NCBI RefSeq assembly: GCF_000513195.1
Contig: NZ_CBVI010000069.1
Span: 1 to 54,422, forward strand
Reading direction: 5' to 3'
DNA length: 54,422 nt
DNA from: Bacteroides timonensis
Lineage (GTDB): Bacteria; Bacteroidota; Bacteroidia; Bacteroidales; Bacteroidaceae
The stretch's first letter is position 1. The number at the start of each line of letters is the position of its first letter. A program made the position numbers and the translations under genes. The notes below the pieces were generated by a model, which had not been told where the DNA came from, searched no databases, and saw only the letters and a list, made by a program, of their open reading frames with translations. Positions 33,361 to 40,982 of the stretch are shown here, piece by piece.

Positions 33361-33398
33361 AGAGAGTTGACAATGTCCCTGTCAACTCTCTTTTTTTG
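33361..33398 (+). terminator. Terminator after the DUF6249-like gene
   Basis: The perfect 12-bp stem AGAGAGTTGACA / TGTCAACTCTCT (7-nt loop) is followed by a run of T. Confidence 0.92.
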
Positions 33399-33468
33399 CA
33401 GCAAAGTAGAACTTTAAGGAGCATCTGTTTGTTAGTATATTAGTAAATAACCTAAACCAGATAACGAT

Positions 33469-33642
33469 ATGGATAAAAAAGATGAAAAGGCTCTTGAAGA
33501 GAAGAGCAAGATACAAAAAGATGCTGAAGAAACATTACCTGGACGACAATTGGGCTTATATTCCAAAGTCGATAAGAAAGAAGTGCGCAATATGGTTTCG
33601 GAGATAAATCCGGATAAGAATAGTTTGGGCAGCAGAGGATAG
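33469..33642 (+). CDS. Small charged hypothetical protein (57 aa)
   Basis: The ATG at 33469 opens a 57-residue frame rich in Lys, Glu and Asp: an MDKKDEKALEEKSK helix, a middle PGRQLGLYSKVDKKEVR, and an end NPDKNSLGSRG. It has no membrane segment or signal peptide. It is isolated between a terminator and a palindrome-linked promoter. I do not recognise a family. Composition like a real small cytoplasmic protein and a clean start support it, but there is no functional clue. Confidence 0.55.
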   Translation: MDKKDEKALEEKSKIQKDAEETLPGRQLGLYSKVDKKEVRNMVSEINPDKNSLGSRG

Positions 33643-33672
33643 TTTCGGCTTTATTAACTACCTTTGGATAAG

Positions 33673-33742
33673 ATAAGCTGCATTTCGGCATAACTTTTTC
33701 ATGCAAGCATGAAAGCTCTGCGCTCAATTTGCATTATCTTTG
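33673..33742 (+). promoter_or_regulatory. Palindrome-linked promoter, copy 2
   Basis: This is nearly the same as 39746-39815 over about 70 bp. Palindrome CATGC-AA-GCATG is centred 29.5 bp before TATCTTTG (33735-33742), with GAAA at the -33 position. The ATG at 33793 lies 50 bp downstream. Confidence 0.65.
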
Positions 33743-33792
33743 CAAAACATTAGCTTTTCAGCTATATTGTAATGTATAAAAATTGTAGAACA

Positions 33793-33995
33793 ATGAAGAC
33801 GAAAAACGTAGGGATGCCCTGTCGGCATTCAAGGAAGCGAACTGCTTGATAGAGATGGAACGCAATGGTGGACGTTGGATTGCAAAAGATCGTCCGCATA
33901 AGAACAAGAAAAAGTATTGTCGTAAAGATAGTAAGAAAGAGTTGCCACGTATGATCGATGGCAGCTCTTTTGTTTTATATCACTCTTTTTGCTAA
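33793..33995 (+). pseudogene. Frameshifted small basic gene downstream of palindromic promoter
   Basis: From the ATG at 33793 the frame (MKTKNVG...) stops after 18 codons. A one-base shift near 33812 continues as DALSAFKEANCLIEMERNGG and then RWIAKDRPHKNKKKYCRKDSKK, a coherent, very basic peptide that runs to a stop at 33993-33995 through the terminator at 33936-33972. Either a base was lost (gene decay or sequencing error), or the true product is the 46-residue ORF from the ATG at 33855. The family is not recognised; the Lys/Arg-rich tail suggests nucleic acid binding, which is only inference. Confidence 0.4.
33936..33972 (+). terminator. Terminator overlapping the next promoter
   Basis: The 12-bp stem AAAGAGTTGCCA / TGGCAGCTCTTT (one G-U) is followed by TTG. 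Its 3' end overlaps the -33 box of the next gene at 33969. Confidence 0.75.
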
Positions 33996-34000
33996 CTTCG
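33969..34000 (+). promoter_or_regulatory. Promoter of the 2-hydroxyacid dehydrogenase-like gene
   Basis: TTTG (33969-33972), 20-bp spacer, TAACTTCG (33993-34000; 7 of 8 consensus matches). The ATG at 34022 is 21 bp downstream. Confidence 0.6.
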
Positions 34001-34021
34001 TCCTCTCTAAAATAAAAAACT

Positions 34022-34906
34022 ATGTTTCGTAAACTTGTAGCAATAGAACCCGTAAGTCTGATTCCGTCAGCAGAAAAAGCACTGCATTCGTATGCAGAAA
34101 AGGTAGTGATGTTCCCTGATGTTCCGGCAGGGGATGATGAAATAGTAGCCCGTATCGGAGATGCCGATGCTGTGCTATTGAGTTATACTTCACAAATAAA
34201 CAGGAGTGTGCTTGAGAAGTGTCCGAATATAAGGTATATCGGTATGTGCTGCTCGCTGTATTCGCCGGAGAGTGCCAATGTAGACATTCGTTATGCGAAT
34301 GAACGGAGGATTACTGTAACCGGTATCCGGGATTATGGGGATGAAGGTGTGGTGGAATATGTAGTCAGCGAACTGGTGCGTTGCCTGCATGGATTTGGTC
34401 AGGAATCCTGGGAAGAAATGCCCCGGGAGATCACAGGGCTGAAAGTAGGTGTCATAGGATTGGGTAAATCCGGTGGTATGATTGCCGATGCATTGAAATT
34501 CTTTGGGGCGGATATCGCTTATTTTGCCCGTAGTGAAAAAGAGGATGCGGCTGCCAAAGGATATCGTTTCTTACCCTTGGGAGAACTTCTTTCTCAGAGT
34601 GAAGTCGTTTTCTGTTGTCTCAATAAGAATACAGTCCTGTTGCATGAGGCTGAGTTCGAACAACTCGGAAATAAAAAGATATTGTTCAATACCGGGCTGT
34701 CTCCGGCGTGGGACGAACCCGCGTTCGTTAAGTGGCTGAAAGGTGATAACCTTTGTTTTTGTGATACACTGGGAGCTTTGGGTGGAGCACATCTTTTAAG
34801 CCATCCGCATGTCCGCTGTATGCAGGTATCTACAGGCCGTACCCGTCAGGCGTTTGACCGCCTGAGCGAGAAAGTACTGGCCAATATAGAAGCATATAAC
34901 CGATAA
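34022..34906 (+). CDS. D-2-hydroxyacid dehydrogenase-like protein with altered active site
   Basis: This 294-residue member of the D-isomer-specific 2-hydroxyacid dehydrogenase fold has the NAD-binding motif VGVIGLGKSGG at about 142-152. The catalytic arginine normally found in NxxRG is missing: the segment reads LFNTGLSPAW (221-230). The C-terminal TPHxG with the catalytic His is replaced by MQVSTGRTRQ. It therefore probably binds a dinucleotide, but ordinary dehydrogenase activity is doubtful. It may be a divergent enzyme or a sensor. It converges with the aspartate dehydrogenase gene, 5 bp apart. Confidence 0.82.
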   Translation: MFRKLVAIEPVSLIPSAEKALHSYAEKVVMFPDVPAGDDEIVARIGDADAVLLSYTSQINRSVLEKCPNIRYIGMCCSLYSPESANVDIRYANERRITVTGIRDYGDEGVVEYVVSELVRCLHGFGQESWEEMPREITGLKVGVIGLGKSGGMIADALKFFGADIAYFARSEKEDAAAKGYRFLPLGELLSQSEVVFCCLNKNTVLLHEAEFEQLGNKKILFNTGLSPAWDEPAFVKWLKGDNLCFCDTLGALGGAHLLSHPHVRCMQVSTGRTRQAFDRLSEKVLANIEAYNR

Positions 34907-34911
34907 TGTAA

Positions 34912-35703
34912 TCAGAAGAATACAATCGGTGATGTTATGTTAAGCAGGGTGTTCACAACAGACCACCCTGCAATTTCAGCAGTGGCGCTGTACACATCAA
35001 TTACGGCATGCACCTGATCGTTCTTTATTTCCACTCTTTGAGTGTCTCCCACGAATCCGGGAGTGGATTGCATGGACATTTCCATATTCTCCGGGCCGAC
35101 GGAGGCCAGTGAAGCTGCAACGGCTACATTGACTTTTGTTGGGAACATGGCTATGGCTTCAGTAGCATTTCCTGAGAAGACAACACGTTGCTCCGTTTGC
35201 AATGCCTCATCATATACGGCTGTTCCCTTCAAGGCATCAGGACCTTTTTCATTAAAGAATTTAGCTTTTGCATTTCCCATTAAAGAAGCTGTCCGCAGAA
35301 CATCGAAACCGCCCGTAGCACCGGAAACGATGTATACACGCGTACCGTTCGCTTTGGCAGTCTTCATCACTTCCTGATAGAAAGCAGTGTCTGCCAGAGC
35401 GCCGATAGATAAGGTGACGATGGAAGTACCGTTCTTTAGGGCGGGTAATGCAAACTCTTTCATGGCAGCAGGAGAGGCTGCTTCTACCAGATAGTCCGGT
35501 TTAAGTGCCAGTAAATCTTCCGGGGTTGTACATGCTACGCAGGATTTCCCGTGTTGCTGCATTTTACTAACTATACGCTCAGCTTTTTCTGCTGTACGTG
35601 AGTAAACTCCAACTAAATCATATTCCGGCAACAAGCCATTAACAACTGCATCCGAAACTATTCCGGCCAGTCGTCCACATCCGACAATAACTAATTTTTT
35701 CAT
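34912..35703 (-). CDS. nadX: L-aspartate dehydrogenase
   Basis: This 263-residue protein resembles NadX: an N-terminal NAD(P)-binding fold (KLVIVGCGRLAG) and the DUF108/aspartate dehydrogenase domain, with EAASPAA, SGATGGFDVLR and FPTKVNVAVAASLA. NadX oxidises aspartate to iminoaspartate, the first step of de novo NAD synthesis, replacing L-aspartate oxidase. The ATG at 35703 is firm: a consensus promoter ends 4 bp upstream, and the alternative ATG at 35727 would lie inside it. The transcript should be leaderless. nadA and nadC are not in the window. Confidence 0.85.
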   Translation of the reverse strand: MKKLVIVGCGRLAGIVSDAVVNGLLPEYDLVGVYSRTAEKAERIVSKMQQHGKSCVACTTPEDLLALKPDYLVEAASPAAMKEFALPALKNGTSIVTLSIGALADTAFYQEVMKTAKANGTRVYIVSGATGGFDVLRTASLMGNAKAKFFNEKGPDALKGTAVYDEALQTEQRVVFSGNATEAIAMFPTKVNVAVAASLASVGPENMEMSMQSTPGFVGDTQRVEIKNDQVHAVIDVYSATAEIAGWSVVNTLLNITSPIVFF

Positions 35704-35707
35704 GGAG

Positions 35708-35739
35708 CAAAGATACCGCTTATTCATATAATCTCCAAA
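35708..35739 (-). promoter_or_regulatory. Consensus promoter giving a leaderless nadX mRNA
   Basis: On the minus strand: TTTG (35739-35736), 20-bp spacer, TATCTTTG (35715-35708). Only CTCC separates the -7 box from the ATG. Confidence 0.75.
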
Positions 35740-35763
35740 AACGCACGATGAGCTTATTCCGTA

Positions 35764-35795
35764 TTTGGGTGGATAGCATAAATGTTGTACTTTTG
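35764..35795 (+). promoter_or_regulatory. Consensus promoter of the FKBP gene
   Basis: TTTG (35764-35767), 20-bp spacer, TACTTTTG (35788-35795). The ATG at 35822 is 26 bp downstream. Confidence 0.75.
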
Positions 35796-35821
35796 TGGGA
35801 AAGAAGAATCATTTATAACTT

Positions 35822-36223
35822 ATGGGACGAAAAGAAGAATATAAATTGCAGAATGAGCAATACCTGAAGGCTTTGCGTGCAGAGAATGATATCCGGGAAC
35901 TGCCTTGCGGAATTCTATATCGGGTATTGGAAGAAGGGAATGGCGGCAATACTCCCCGTTTGAATAGCATCGTAACTGTGCATTATAAAGGCACTTTGAT
36001 AAATGGCCGCGAGTTCGATAACTCCTGGAAACGGAATTACCCTGAGGCTTTTCGTCTGAATGAAGTCATTGAAGGCTGGCAGATAGCCCTGCAACGAATG
36101 CATGTAGGAGATCATTGGATTGTTTATATTCCTTATGCAATGGGGTATGGTACACGTAGCAGTGGCCCTATTCCTGCTTTCTCTACTTTGGTGTTTGATG
36201 TCCAGCTATTGGGAATTGCGTAA
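35822..36223 (+). CDS. FKBP-type peptidyl-prolyl cis-trans isomerase
   Basis: This 133-residue cytoplasmic (no signal peptide) FKBP catalyses proline isomerisation in folding proteins. Family features are VTVHYKGTLINGREFDNSW, the active-site Tyr/Asp region, VIEGWQIALQRMHVGD, and YIPYAMGYG followed by IPAFSTLVFDVQLLGI. The N-terminal 40 residues form a short charged extension with no dimerisation domain. The next gene begins 13 bp after the stop, so the two are probably co-transcribed. Confidence 0.93.
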   Translation: MGRKEEYKLQNEQYLKALRAENDIRELPCGILYRVLEEGNGGNTPRLNSIVTVHYKGTLINGREFDNSWKRNYPEAFRLNEVIEGWQIALQRMHVGDHWIVYIPYAMGYGTRSSGPIPAFSTLVFDVQLLGIA

Positions 36224-36236
36224 ATACGGACTAGTT

Positions 36237-36809
36237 ATGAAAATACTGATTATCAACGGAAGTCCCCGCAAGCAAGGACATATCTCGAAAATGTTGCAAT
36301 TGATGGAAACGGAAGCCCGGGCGAATGGTGACGAAGTTACTGTGATTAGAGTGGCTGACCTGCAAATCCGTTCCTGCATCGGCTGTATGAGTTGCCGTGA
36401 GAAACTGAAATGTTGTTTGCCTGAGGATGATGCACAACGTGTGCTGAAGCAGATAGAAGAAGCACAAGCACTGATAATCGGCGCTCCCTGCTATTGGGGA
36501 AACCTGCCGGGACAACTGAAAGTGATGTTCGACCGCATCGTTTACGGAATGATGGGAGAGACCTCACGAGGTATTCCTATCGGCCTGCATAAAGGTAAAA
36601 AGGCAGTTATCGTAAGCACTTGCACTACTCCATATCCTTTCAATATATTCTTTAATCAGACAAGGGGAGTAGTAAAAGCGCTGAAAGAAATCCTGAAATG
36701 GAGCGGCTTTAAAGTTGTTTCAGCCATCGAGAAAGGCGGAACGAAACAACATCCCGGACTGACGGAAAGGGAAATGAAACGTTGTCGCGGAGTGATACAT
36801 AAACTCTGA
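36237..36809 (+). CDS. Flavodoxin-fold FMN reductase with a cysteine cluster
   Basis: This 190-residue protein of the NADPH-dependent FMN reductase / iron-sulfur flavoprotein type starts at the FMN phosphate loop (MKILIINGSPRKQGHISK). Residues about 47-60 hold CIGCMSCREKLKC, a CX2CX2CX5C cluster compatible with a 4Fe-4S site as in Isf proteins, though many FMN reductases of this class keep these cysteines without proof of a cluster. GAPCYWGNLPGQLKVMFDR is the flavin-binding region. The ATG at 36237 is used; the longer frame overlaps the FKBP gene. A redox or quinone-reducing role is likely. Confidence 0.88.
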   Translation: MKILIINGSPRKQGHISKMLQLMETEARANGDEVTVIRVADLQIRSCIGCMSCREKLKCCLPEDDAQRVLKQIEEAQALIIGAPCYWGNLPGQLKVMFDRIVYGMMGETSRGIPIGLHKGKKAVIVSTCTTPYPFNIFFNQTRGVVKALKEILKWSGFKVVSAIEKGGTKQHPGLTEREMKRCRGVIHKL

Positions 36810-36836
36810 TACGGAGATACACTTTCTTCTAATCAT

Positions 36837-37964
36837 TTACTTCTTGCAAATACACTCGACTGTTTGCTGTATGTTTTTGCGTGCAACTTCCGGTCTCATG
36901 GCTTCTTCTAACGATATGAATGGAGGGTTAACAGAGAAGACCCCTTCAAACCCGGCTTGTTGTAATTCATCCGAATCTTCTATATTGCCGGCTAACAGGA
37001 TTACCGGAATATCTTGTTTCCGGGCTTCAGCAAGTATGCCGGAAGGAACTTTTCCCATCAATGTTTGCCGGTCTGCTTTTCCTTCTCCGGTAATGATCAA
37101 GTCAGCGTTTTTTATTTTATTACTGAAGTCAAGAGCTTCCAGCATCAGTTGTATGCCGGGTTTCAGTTCCGCATTCAGGAAAGCCAGCAAACTACCGCCC
37201 ATACCTCCGGCGGCACCGGCTCCGGGATGATGGGAAATATTTTTTCCCGTCGTATGACGGATGACTTCTGCAAAGTTTTGCAGTCCTGCATCCAATGCCT
37301 CCACCATTTTCCGGTCTGCTCCTTTCTGAGGTGCAAAGACATAAGCCGCTCCTTCGGGACCATAGAATGGATTTTGTACATCGCAGGCAACAGTAAATCG
37401 GCAACTGTTTAAAGCCGGATGGACAAAAGTACTGTCTATATGCGCTACTTTTATTAATATTTCTCCACGGCCTGTCCCTACTTCTTTACCCTCCTTGTCT
37501 GAAAAACGAAAGTCTAATGCCTGAAGCATTCCTAACCCTGCATCATTGGTTGCACTGCCACCAATGCCAATGATAAAGTTGCGGCAACCACGTTCCAGAG
37601 CATCACGAATGATTTCTCCCGTACCGTAAGTGGTAGTCAGCATCGGGTTTCTTTTTTCCAGCGGAACTAAAGGCAATCCGCTGATGCTTGCCATTTCTAT
37701 GAAAGCTGTTTCTCCATTTTCGGAAATGCCGTAATAAGTATTGTGCCACCTCATCAATGGATCGTGGGCGGAGATCGGAACTTCCTGACCGTTGGTTGCC
37801 ATAATCAGCACATCCAGCATTCCTTCGCCCCCATCGGCTATGGGCAGGCAGATAACTTCACATTCCGGGTATACGGAACGAATACCCTCGGCAGCTGCTT
37901 TTCCAGCTTCTGCCGAGGGTAAACATCCTTTAAAGGAGTCAATAGCTATGACTACTTTCTTCAT
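36837..37964 (-). CDS. Glycerate kinase (type I)
   Basis: This 375-residue cytoplasmic kinase phosphorylates D-glycerate. It begins with VVIAIDSFKGCLPSAEAG and has the phosphate and substrate motifs PIADGGEGM (about 41-49) and GIGGSATNDAGLGML, then GAGAAGGMGG and ITGEGKADRQT, all typical of the GlxK/GarK family. Whether the product is 2- or 3-phosphoglycerate cannot be told from the sequence. It lies 4 bp downstream of a membrane protein gene on the same strand, so the two likely form an operon. Confidence 0.93.
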   Translation of the reverse strand: MKKVVIAIDSFKGCLPSAEAGKAAAEGIRSVYPECEVICLPIADGGEGMLDVLIMATNGQEVPISAHDPLMRWHNTYYGISENGETAFIEMASISGLPLVPLEKRNPMLTTTYGTGEIIRDALERGCRNFIIGIGGSATNDAGLGMLQALDFRFSDKEGKEVGTGRGEILIKVAHIDSTFVHPALNSCRFTVACDVQNPFYGPEGAAYVFAPQKGADRKMVEALDAGLQNFAEVIRHTTGKNISHHPGAGAAGGMGGSLLAFLNAELKPGIQLMLEALDFSNKIKNADLIITGEGKADRQTLMGKVPSGILAEARKQDIPVILLAGNIEDSDELQQAGFEGVFSVNPPFISLEEAMRPEVARKNIQQTVECICKK

Positions 37965-37968
37965 ATAT

Positions 37969-38586
37969 TTAGATTTCCTCTATATCTTCTATATCTTCCA
38001 GTTTGGCTTCGGCTTTTGCTTCTATCTTTGTCAATTTCTTGGTGTTGTTGGCAATGACGGCCAATGCGCGATACAACTCGGCAAGCAGGCGTGCGAACAC
38101 CACAATCAGGAAGCCGTATATAGGCATCAGGAAGAACATACCGGAAGGTATCGGCAGTATGTATTTGATTTCATTGGCAGCAAAGATTGTAATAATCACC
38201 GAACACAGTGTACCGATGACACCGATATAAAGTCCCAGCCATTCACCCATCGTCTGTGTCAGGTGCGATACAACGGGAATGGCAATGAATTCATTTTCTT
38301 CCTGGATAGCTTCTTTCAGTTTGTTTTTCCGGTTCATCCAGAGCAGATAGCTTCCCCATGCTCCTGCGCAAAGGATAATGAATAGCAGAATGAAAGCAAG
38401 GATTAATTTCCCTTCGGCATATTTAAAGAAGTCCATCTCGATGACCTTTGCCAGTATAAAAATAGGAAACAGCAAGTTCAATACGGCAAAGATGACATAG
38501 AGCCAGCGGAAGGGTTCGCGGAAGAAACGACCATTGTCGATGTAACCCAGCAGAGGGTCGAGAAAGGTAAACAGCTTGTTGTTCAT
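37969..38586 (-). CDS. Conserved-looking four-helix membrane protein
   Basis: This 205-residue inner membrane protein has hydrophobic segments at about 27-47, 60-84, 118-138 and 148-170. The acidic-basic C-terminal tail (KKLTKIEAKAEAKLEDIEDIEEI) probably forms a short coiled coil in the cytoplasm. There is no signal peptide. It is followed by glycerate kinase after 4 bp. I do not recognise the family and offer no function; glycerate uptake would be a guess. Confidence 0.75.
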   Translation of the reverse strand: MNNKLFTFLDPLLGYIDNGRFFREPFRWLYVIFAVLNLLFPIFILAKVIEMDFFKYAEGKLILAFILLFIILCAGAWGSYLLWMNRKNKLKEAIQEENEFIAIPVVSHLTQTMGEWLGLYIGVIGTLCSVIITIFAANEIKYILPIPSGMFFLMPIYGFLIVVFARLLAELYRALAVIANNTKKLTKIEAKAEAKLEDIEDIEEI

Positions 38587-38786
38587 AGTGATAAATGTTA
38601 CTTATGGGAGGGCCTTGCATGCTAAGATTATCAGTATGAGGCCCTGATACATACTCATAATCAGACTTTTTTCTATGGAATGCGTCGTACTTTTGACAAA
38701 CTTACGAAAAAACTTCTAAAGTCTGCCTGTTTCGTCTGAAAAAGAGAGAGGATTAGAAACTATTTTCTCATAACAATAAGAATACT

Positions 38787-38794
38787 TATCTTTG
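38787..38794 (+). promoter_or_regulatory. -7 box giving a leaderless yigZ mRNA
   Basis: TATCTTTG ends 4 bp before the ATG at 38799. The -33 position (38763-38766) reads TTTT. A second possible -7, TACTTTTG, lies at 38688-38695 and would give a normal leader of about 100 nt. Confidence 0.5.
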
Positions 38795-38798
38795 CAGC

Positions 38799-39401
38799 AT
38801 GAGTGAAGATACCTACAAAACCATAAGCGCCCCTTCCGAAGGGATTTACACTGAGAAGCGCAGCAAGTTCATTGCTATCGCTTTGCCCGTGCGTACTGTC
38901 GATGAGGTAAAATCGCATCTGGAAGTTTATCAGAAGAAATATTATGATGCCCGCCACGTTTGCTACGCCTATATGCTGGGGCCCGAACGTAAAGATTTCC
39001 GCGCCAATGATAACGGAGAACCTTCCGGTACGGCAGGAAAGCCGATCCTGGGACAGATAAACTCCAATGAACTGACGGATATACTGATAATCGTTGTCCG
39101 CTATTTCGGCGGCATAAAGTTGGGAACAAGCGGACTGATTGTTGCTTATAAAGCTGCCGCTGCCGAGGCGATAGCTGTTGCCGAAGTGATAGAGAAAACG
39201 GTGGACGAAGCGGTGACCTTCTTGTTTGAATATCCCCTTATGAATGATGTAATGCGTATCGTAAAGGAAGAAGAACCGGAAATTCTGGAACAGTCGTATG
39301 ATATGGATTGCCGTATGACACTTCGCATCCGGAAGTCGATGATGCCGAAGTTGATGGCGCGTCTGGAAAAAGTAGAGACATTACGCTTCGAGGAAGTGTA
39401 A
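38799..39401 (+). CDS. yigZ: YigZ/IMPACT family protein (UPF0029)
   Basis: This 200-residue cytoplasmic protein has the Impact N-terminal fold: RSKFIAIALPV, the ARHVCYAY segment, DNGEPSGTAGKPIL and RYFGGIKLGTSGLI, followed by a ferredoxin-like DUF1949 C-terminal domain. Family members bind nucleic acid and are linked to translation control, but the biochemical role is unsettled. Length is normal. The gene stands alone and probably uses a leaderless mRNA. Confidence 0.92.
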   Translation: MSEDTYKTISAPSEGIYTEKRSKFIAIALPVRTVDEVKSHLEVYQKKYYDARHVCYAYMLGPERKDFRANDNGEPSGTAGKPILGQINSNELTDILIIVVRYFGGIKLGTSGLIVAYKAAAAEAIAVAEVIEKTVDEAVTFLFEYPLMNDVMRIVKEEEPEILEQSYDMDCRMTLRIRKSMMPKLMARLEKVETLRFEEV

Positions 39402-39431
39402 TGTCTCTGGCTTCCTGGTGATCCAGTACGT

Positions 39432-39641
39432 TTATTTCAAAGATAAATCATTATAGTGGATTTTCCGGTGTGTACCATCGCAAAAGGGTTGTTTATAGGA
39501 CTTACCGCACCGGCATAAGGCAATTCTACCTGTTCGTATTTCTGCTTTTCCTTCTCTGTCTATCAGTTTAAAATTGCCTTCCACAATGAAAGGCCCATTC
39601 GGTGTAGCTGTGATGGCTACTATATTCTTTTCATTTTCCAT
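39432..39641 (-). CDS. CDGSH iron-sulfur domain protein
   Basis: This 69-residue protein ends in the CDGSH signature: CRCGKSYKQPFCDGTH, with three Cys and one His as 2Fe-2S ligands. Proteins of this class are small electron-transfer or redox-sensing units. The N-terminal half (TPNGPFIVEGNFKLID) is a beta strand region typical of stand-alone bacterial members. It is a single gene, convergent with yigZ. A 15-bp near-palindrome (GTAGAACGTTTCTAC) lies upstream near 39674. Confidence 0.92.
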   Translation of the reverse strand: MENEKNIVAITATPNGPFIVEGNFKLIDREGKAEIRTGRIALCRCGKSYKQPFCDGTHRKIHYNDLSLK

Positions 39642-39745
39642 GCTATAGGGAGTTAAATGTTTGATGTTTTAAGTAGAACGTTTCTACATGGAAATAGTTT
39701 GTCTATTCACTTTCTTTTGGGGGGATTTCCTTATCTTTAAATAAA

Positions 39746-39815
39746 ATAAGCTGCACTTCAGCATAACTTTTTCATGCCAGCATGAAAGTTCTACCTTCGA
39801 TTTGCATTATCTTTG
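39746..39815 (+). promoter_or_regulatory. Palindrome-linked promoter, copy 3 (endonuclease-like gene)
   Basis: Palindrome CATGC-CA-GCATG is centred 29.5 bp before TATCTTTG (39808-39815), with GAAA at the -33 position. About 70 bp are nearly identical to 33673-33742. The ATG at 39850 is 34 bp downstream. Confidence 0.65.
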
Positions 39816-39849
39816 CACACTTGTTAATTAGGAAAAAAAATAATTTATT

Positions 39850-40977
39850 ATGGCATTTGAAGCTACAAAACGTGAGTTGGGCGAACTCTACACATTCTTT
39901 CGCCTCCTGGCAGACGGAAAGGTTTCACTGGGTACACCGCAAGCCCGGAAGGATGAAACGAAGTGCTGGCCTGTTGCGCTGATACAGAGAGAGGAACATG
40001 ACGGTACGCGTCGTTATTATATAGAGCAGGGCAATGTCCGCATTGTCAGTGGTGTGATAGAGAAGGAGGGGACATTTGTTGCAGCCGATAAGGAGGAACA
40101 AGTCATCCCCCGTGAAGATTTTGGCGGAGCGGTCGAGTTTATTCTTGAGTTACTGAAGACTACCAGCGGCACTGACGCCATTGAAGTTCCCGAAGGACTG
40201 GAGGCGTTTCTGGATGCGGTCAATATCTACGACCTGGAAGCGAAGACGGAAGACCGTACGGATTTCTCAGTAGCTTTCTGGCATCCCGAGGCTCCGTTGA
40301 CGGGATTCAATGTTCGTTGTCGTCTCAGCTCAATGAATCCGTTGCTTGATGGTGGACGTACGGCAAATCTGAAACTGGAACAGTCGGGCGTTAAATTTGC
40401 CACGCCTACGGTGAATAAGGTGAATGCTTTGCCGGAGTCTCCTACCGAAGTGACTGAGCGTATGCTGATGATTGAACGTCTGGGCGGAGTACTGAAATAT
40501 TCCGATGTAGCCGACCGTGTATTCCGTTGTAATTTGCTGATGATTGATTTGCATTTTCCTCGTATGCTGGCTGAAATGGTGCGTATGATGCATCTCGACG
40601 GCATAGCTCGTATCAGTGAACTGACGGAACGCATCAAAGAGATAAATCCCTTGAAAATAAAAGATGAGCTGATAAACAAGCATGGTTTCTACGAGTTTAA
40701 GATGAAGCAGTTCTTGTTGGCACTTGCCCTTGGTATGCGTCCGGCAAAGATTTATAACGGTACGGACTCTGCCGTAGAAGGTATTCTTCTGGTGGATGCA
40801 GAAGGAGAAGTGCTTTGCTATCATAAGTCGGAGCACCGGACATTTGCCGACTTCCTCTTCCTGAATACCCGTTTGGAGAAAGGTTCGGTAGACAAGGACA
40901 AGTACGGCTTTCTGGAAAAAGAGAACGGCGTGTATTATTTCAGACTGAATGTTAAGATTGGATTGACAAAAAAATAA
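39850..40977 (+). CDS. HpaII-family restriction endonuclease-like protein
   Basis: This 375-residue cytoplasmic protein resembles the HpaII restriction endonuclease family as I recall it. It starts AFEATKRELGELYTFFRLLADG and has YDLEAKTEDRTDFSVAFW and TGFNVRCRL followed by MNPLLDGGRTANLKLEQ, the layout of type II nucleases around a PD-(D/E)XK-like core. It ends with GVYYFRLNVKIGL. No methyltransferase gene lies in the window, yet CCGG sites are common here (for example at 257 and 420). If active on CCGG it needs protection from elsewhere. It may instead be inactive or have another target. It is followed at 5 bp by a nitroreductase gene. Confidence 0.6.
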   Translation: MAFEATKRELGELYTFFRLLADGKVSLGTPQARKDETKCWPVALIQREEHDGTRRYYIEQGNVRIVSGVIEKEGTFVAADKEEQVIPREDFGGAVEFILELLKTTSGTDAIEVPEGLEAFLDAVNIYDLEAKTEDRTDFSVAFWHPEAPLTGFNVRCRLSSMNPLLDGGRTANLKLEQSGVKFATPTVNKVNALPESPTEVTERMLMIERLGGVLKYSDVADRVFRCNLLMIDLHFPRMLAEMVRMMHLDGIARISELTERIKEINPLKIKDELINKHGFYEFKMKQFLLALALGMRPAKIYNGTDSAVEGILLVDAEGEVLCYHKSEHRTFADFLFLNTRLEKGSVDKDKYGFLEKENGVYYFRLNVKIGLTKK

Positions 40978-40982
40978 AGAGT

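Noticed and set aside
36237..36809. Firm call of a 4Fe-4S flavoprotein
   Set aside because: The CX2CX2CX5C motif is suggestive, but similar cysteines occur in many FMN reductases without a proven cluster.
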